Positions 11,391-11,911 of a DNA stretch of 11,911 nucleotides are shown piece by piece. Positions within the stretch are counted from its first letter, which is position 1, and every line of letters starts with the position of its first letter. Both the position numbers and the translations under genes were made by a program. Under the pieces are notes generated by a model, which was given only the letters and a program-made list of their open reading frames with translations, ran no database searches and was not told where the DNA came from. Source of the stretch: CAYMPW01 sp964392725 (GTDB lineage: Archaea > Thermoplasmatota > Thermoplasmata > Methanomassiliicoccales > Methanomethylophilaceae); contig CAYMPW010000030.1 of assembly GCA_964392725.1 (NCBI GenBank), positions 1 to 11,911 on the forward strand. Direction: 5' to 3'.

Positions 11391-11911
11391 TTAGTCACTT
11401 CCGAAGAAGAATTTATCCTTTGGTTTTTTCAAACTAGATATATAATCGTCAATGGGTTTGAGCGTGGCGTTAGCTAATCTGTAAGAATTACACCACGACA
11501 ATACGCCTAAATAAGAATTCAAACTACCAAGATCTGATAATGTGAAATTTTCATTGTTTTCGATTTTTTTATTAAAATATTTAGCTTTACGTTTGATTCT
11601 ATTTTTTGTTGATTTTCTAAGTAAGCGGAAATTTTTGAACGTCCTATATCCGACATAATCAATACCACGATCTTCTATTGGGTAGATCTGCCAGTTTGGT
11701 TTCATTGTCAATTTTATATCTGACAAAAGTTCATTCATTGCATTTTTAATTCTATGAAGCCATTCTTTTGAAAAACCGAGAATTAAAATGTCGTCCGCGT
11801 ATCTAAGATACATGTGACAATGATGTTCTTCTTTCATTTTGTGATCAATTTCGCTTAAGTAGAAATTTGCAAGTAATTGGGATGGATAATTTCCAATAGG
11901 TACTCCAGAAA
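11391..11911 (-). CDS. DGR-type reverse transcriptase, C-terminal part (5' end outside window)
   Basis: The frame is open from the right edge through the ATG at 11837, so that ATG is internal; about 172 residues are visible. GVPIGNYPSQ at the edge is the RT motif in which DGR enzymes carry GxxxSQ where most other retroelement RTs have QGxxxSP. MYLRYADD with two aspartates is the catalytic site about 25 residues later, and GIDYVGYRTF matches the following conserved RT block. A basic thumb (RLLRKSTKNRIKRKAKYFNKK) and C-terminal helices end in FFFGSD. The missing part is the fingers and the first catalytic aspartate. It would copy the template RNA with adenine-directed errors to rewrite the VR of the adjacent gene, which begins one base after this stop. 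Confidence 0.88.
   Translation of the reverse strand, partial: SGVPIGNYPSQLLANFYLSEIDHKMKEEHHCHMYLRYADDILILGFSKEWLHRIKNAMNELLSDIKLTMKPNWQIYPIEDRGIDYVGYRTFKNFRLLRKSTKNRIKRKAKYFNKKIENNENFTLSDLGSLNSYLGVLSWCNSYRLANATLKPIDDYISSLKKPKDKFFFGSD

Noticed and set aside
11391..11837. A complete 148-aa RT-like protein starting at the ATG at 11837
   Set aside because: The frame stays open to the window edge and the upstream codons encode the conserved RT block GVPIGNYPSQ, so the ATG is internal and the gene is cut by the window.
1..11911. tRNA genes, integrase, or attachment-site repeats marking provirus ends
   Set aside because: I looked for tRNA-like cloverleaf sequence, tyrosine/serine recombinase motifs and end repeats and saw none, so integration status cannot be judged from this window.

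Overview
The window looks like part of an archaeal virus or integrated provirus, most plausibly of a gut-type methanogen such as Methanomassiliicoccales. This host guess is inference. It rests on large secreted proteins built from InlB/Flg_new-type beta repeats and a PKD domain, on C-terminal membrane anchors instead of LPXTG-type sorting signals, on a TATA-like element, and on the absence of bacterial -35/-10 structure in the one real intergenic gap. No portal, large terminase, HK97-like capsid or tail gene is visible.

Almost everything is transcribed leftwards (minus strand) as one tightly packed series with 1-4 nt gaps or short overlaps and clear Shine-Dalgarno (SD) sites. In transcription order from the right edge there are: (1) the 3' part of a reverse transcriptase with the GxxxSQ and YADD motifs of diversity-generating retroelements (DGRs), cut by the window edge; (2) an 860-aa secreted, membrane-anchored protein with a C-type-lectin/formylglycine-enzyme-like domain whose core looks like a DGR variable repeat (VR), followed directly by a perfect 8-bp hairpin of the kind DGRs use for target recognition, then by beta repeats; (3) a 707-aa surface protein with a PKD domain and five InlB-like repeats; (4) a 617-aa membrane-anchored ectodomain protein of unknown family; (5) two tiny two-helix membrane proteins; (6) a 286-aa three-helix membrane protein; (7) a 185-aa soluble protein; (8) a P-loop ATPase with a C-terminal helix-turn-helix-like segment.

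A 147-bp intergenic region then carries direct repeats, a GC-alternating hairpin and a possible TATA box. After it comes a second group of lysine-rich genes: 45 aa, 72 aa, a HExxH metallopeptidase-like protein of 255 aa, a charged 164-aa protein read from a TTG start, and an 82-aa protein. At the far left, the last codons of a rightward gene converge on this series.

Working model (inference): a membrane-containing, possibly spindle-shaped or pleomorphic virion, with two-helix proteins as envelope or capsid subunits, three large spike-like surface proteins, an ATPase for genome handling, and basic proteins for DNA condensation. The DGR would diversify the receptor-binding face of the 860-aa adhesin. 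The template repeat was not found by eye in the window and probably lies to the right of it.
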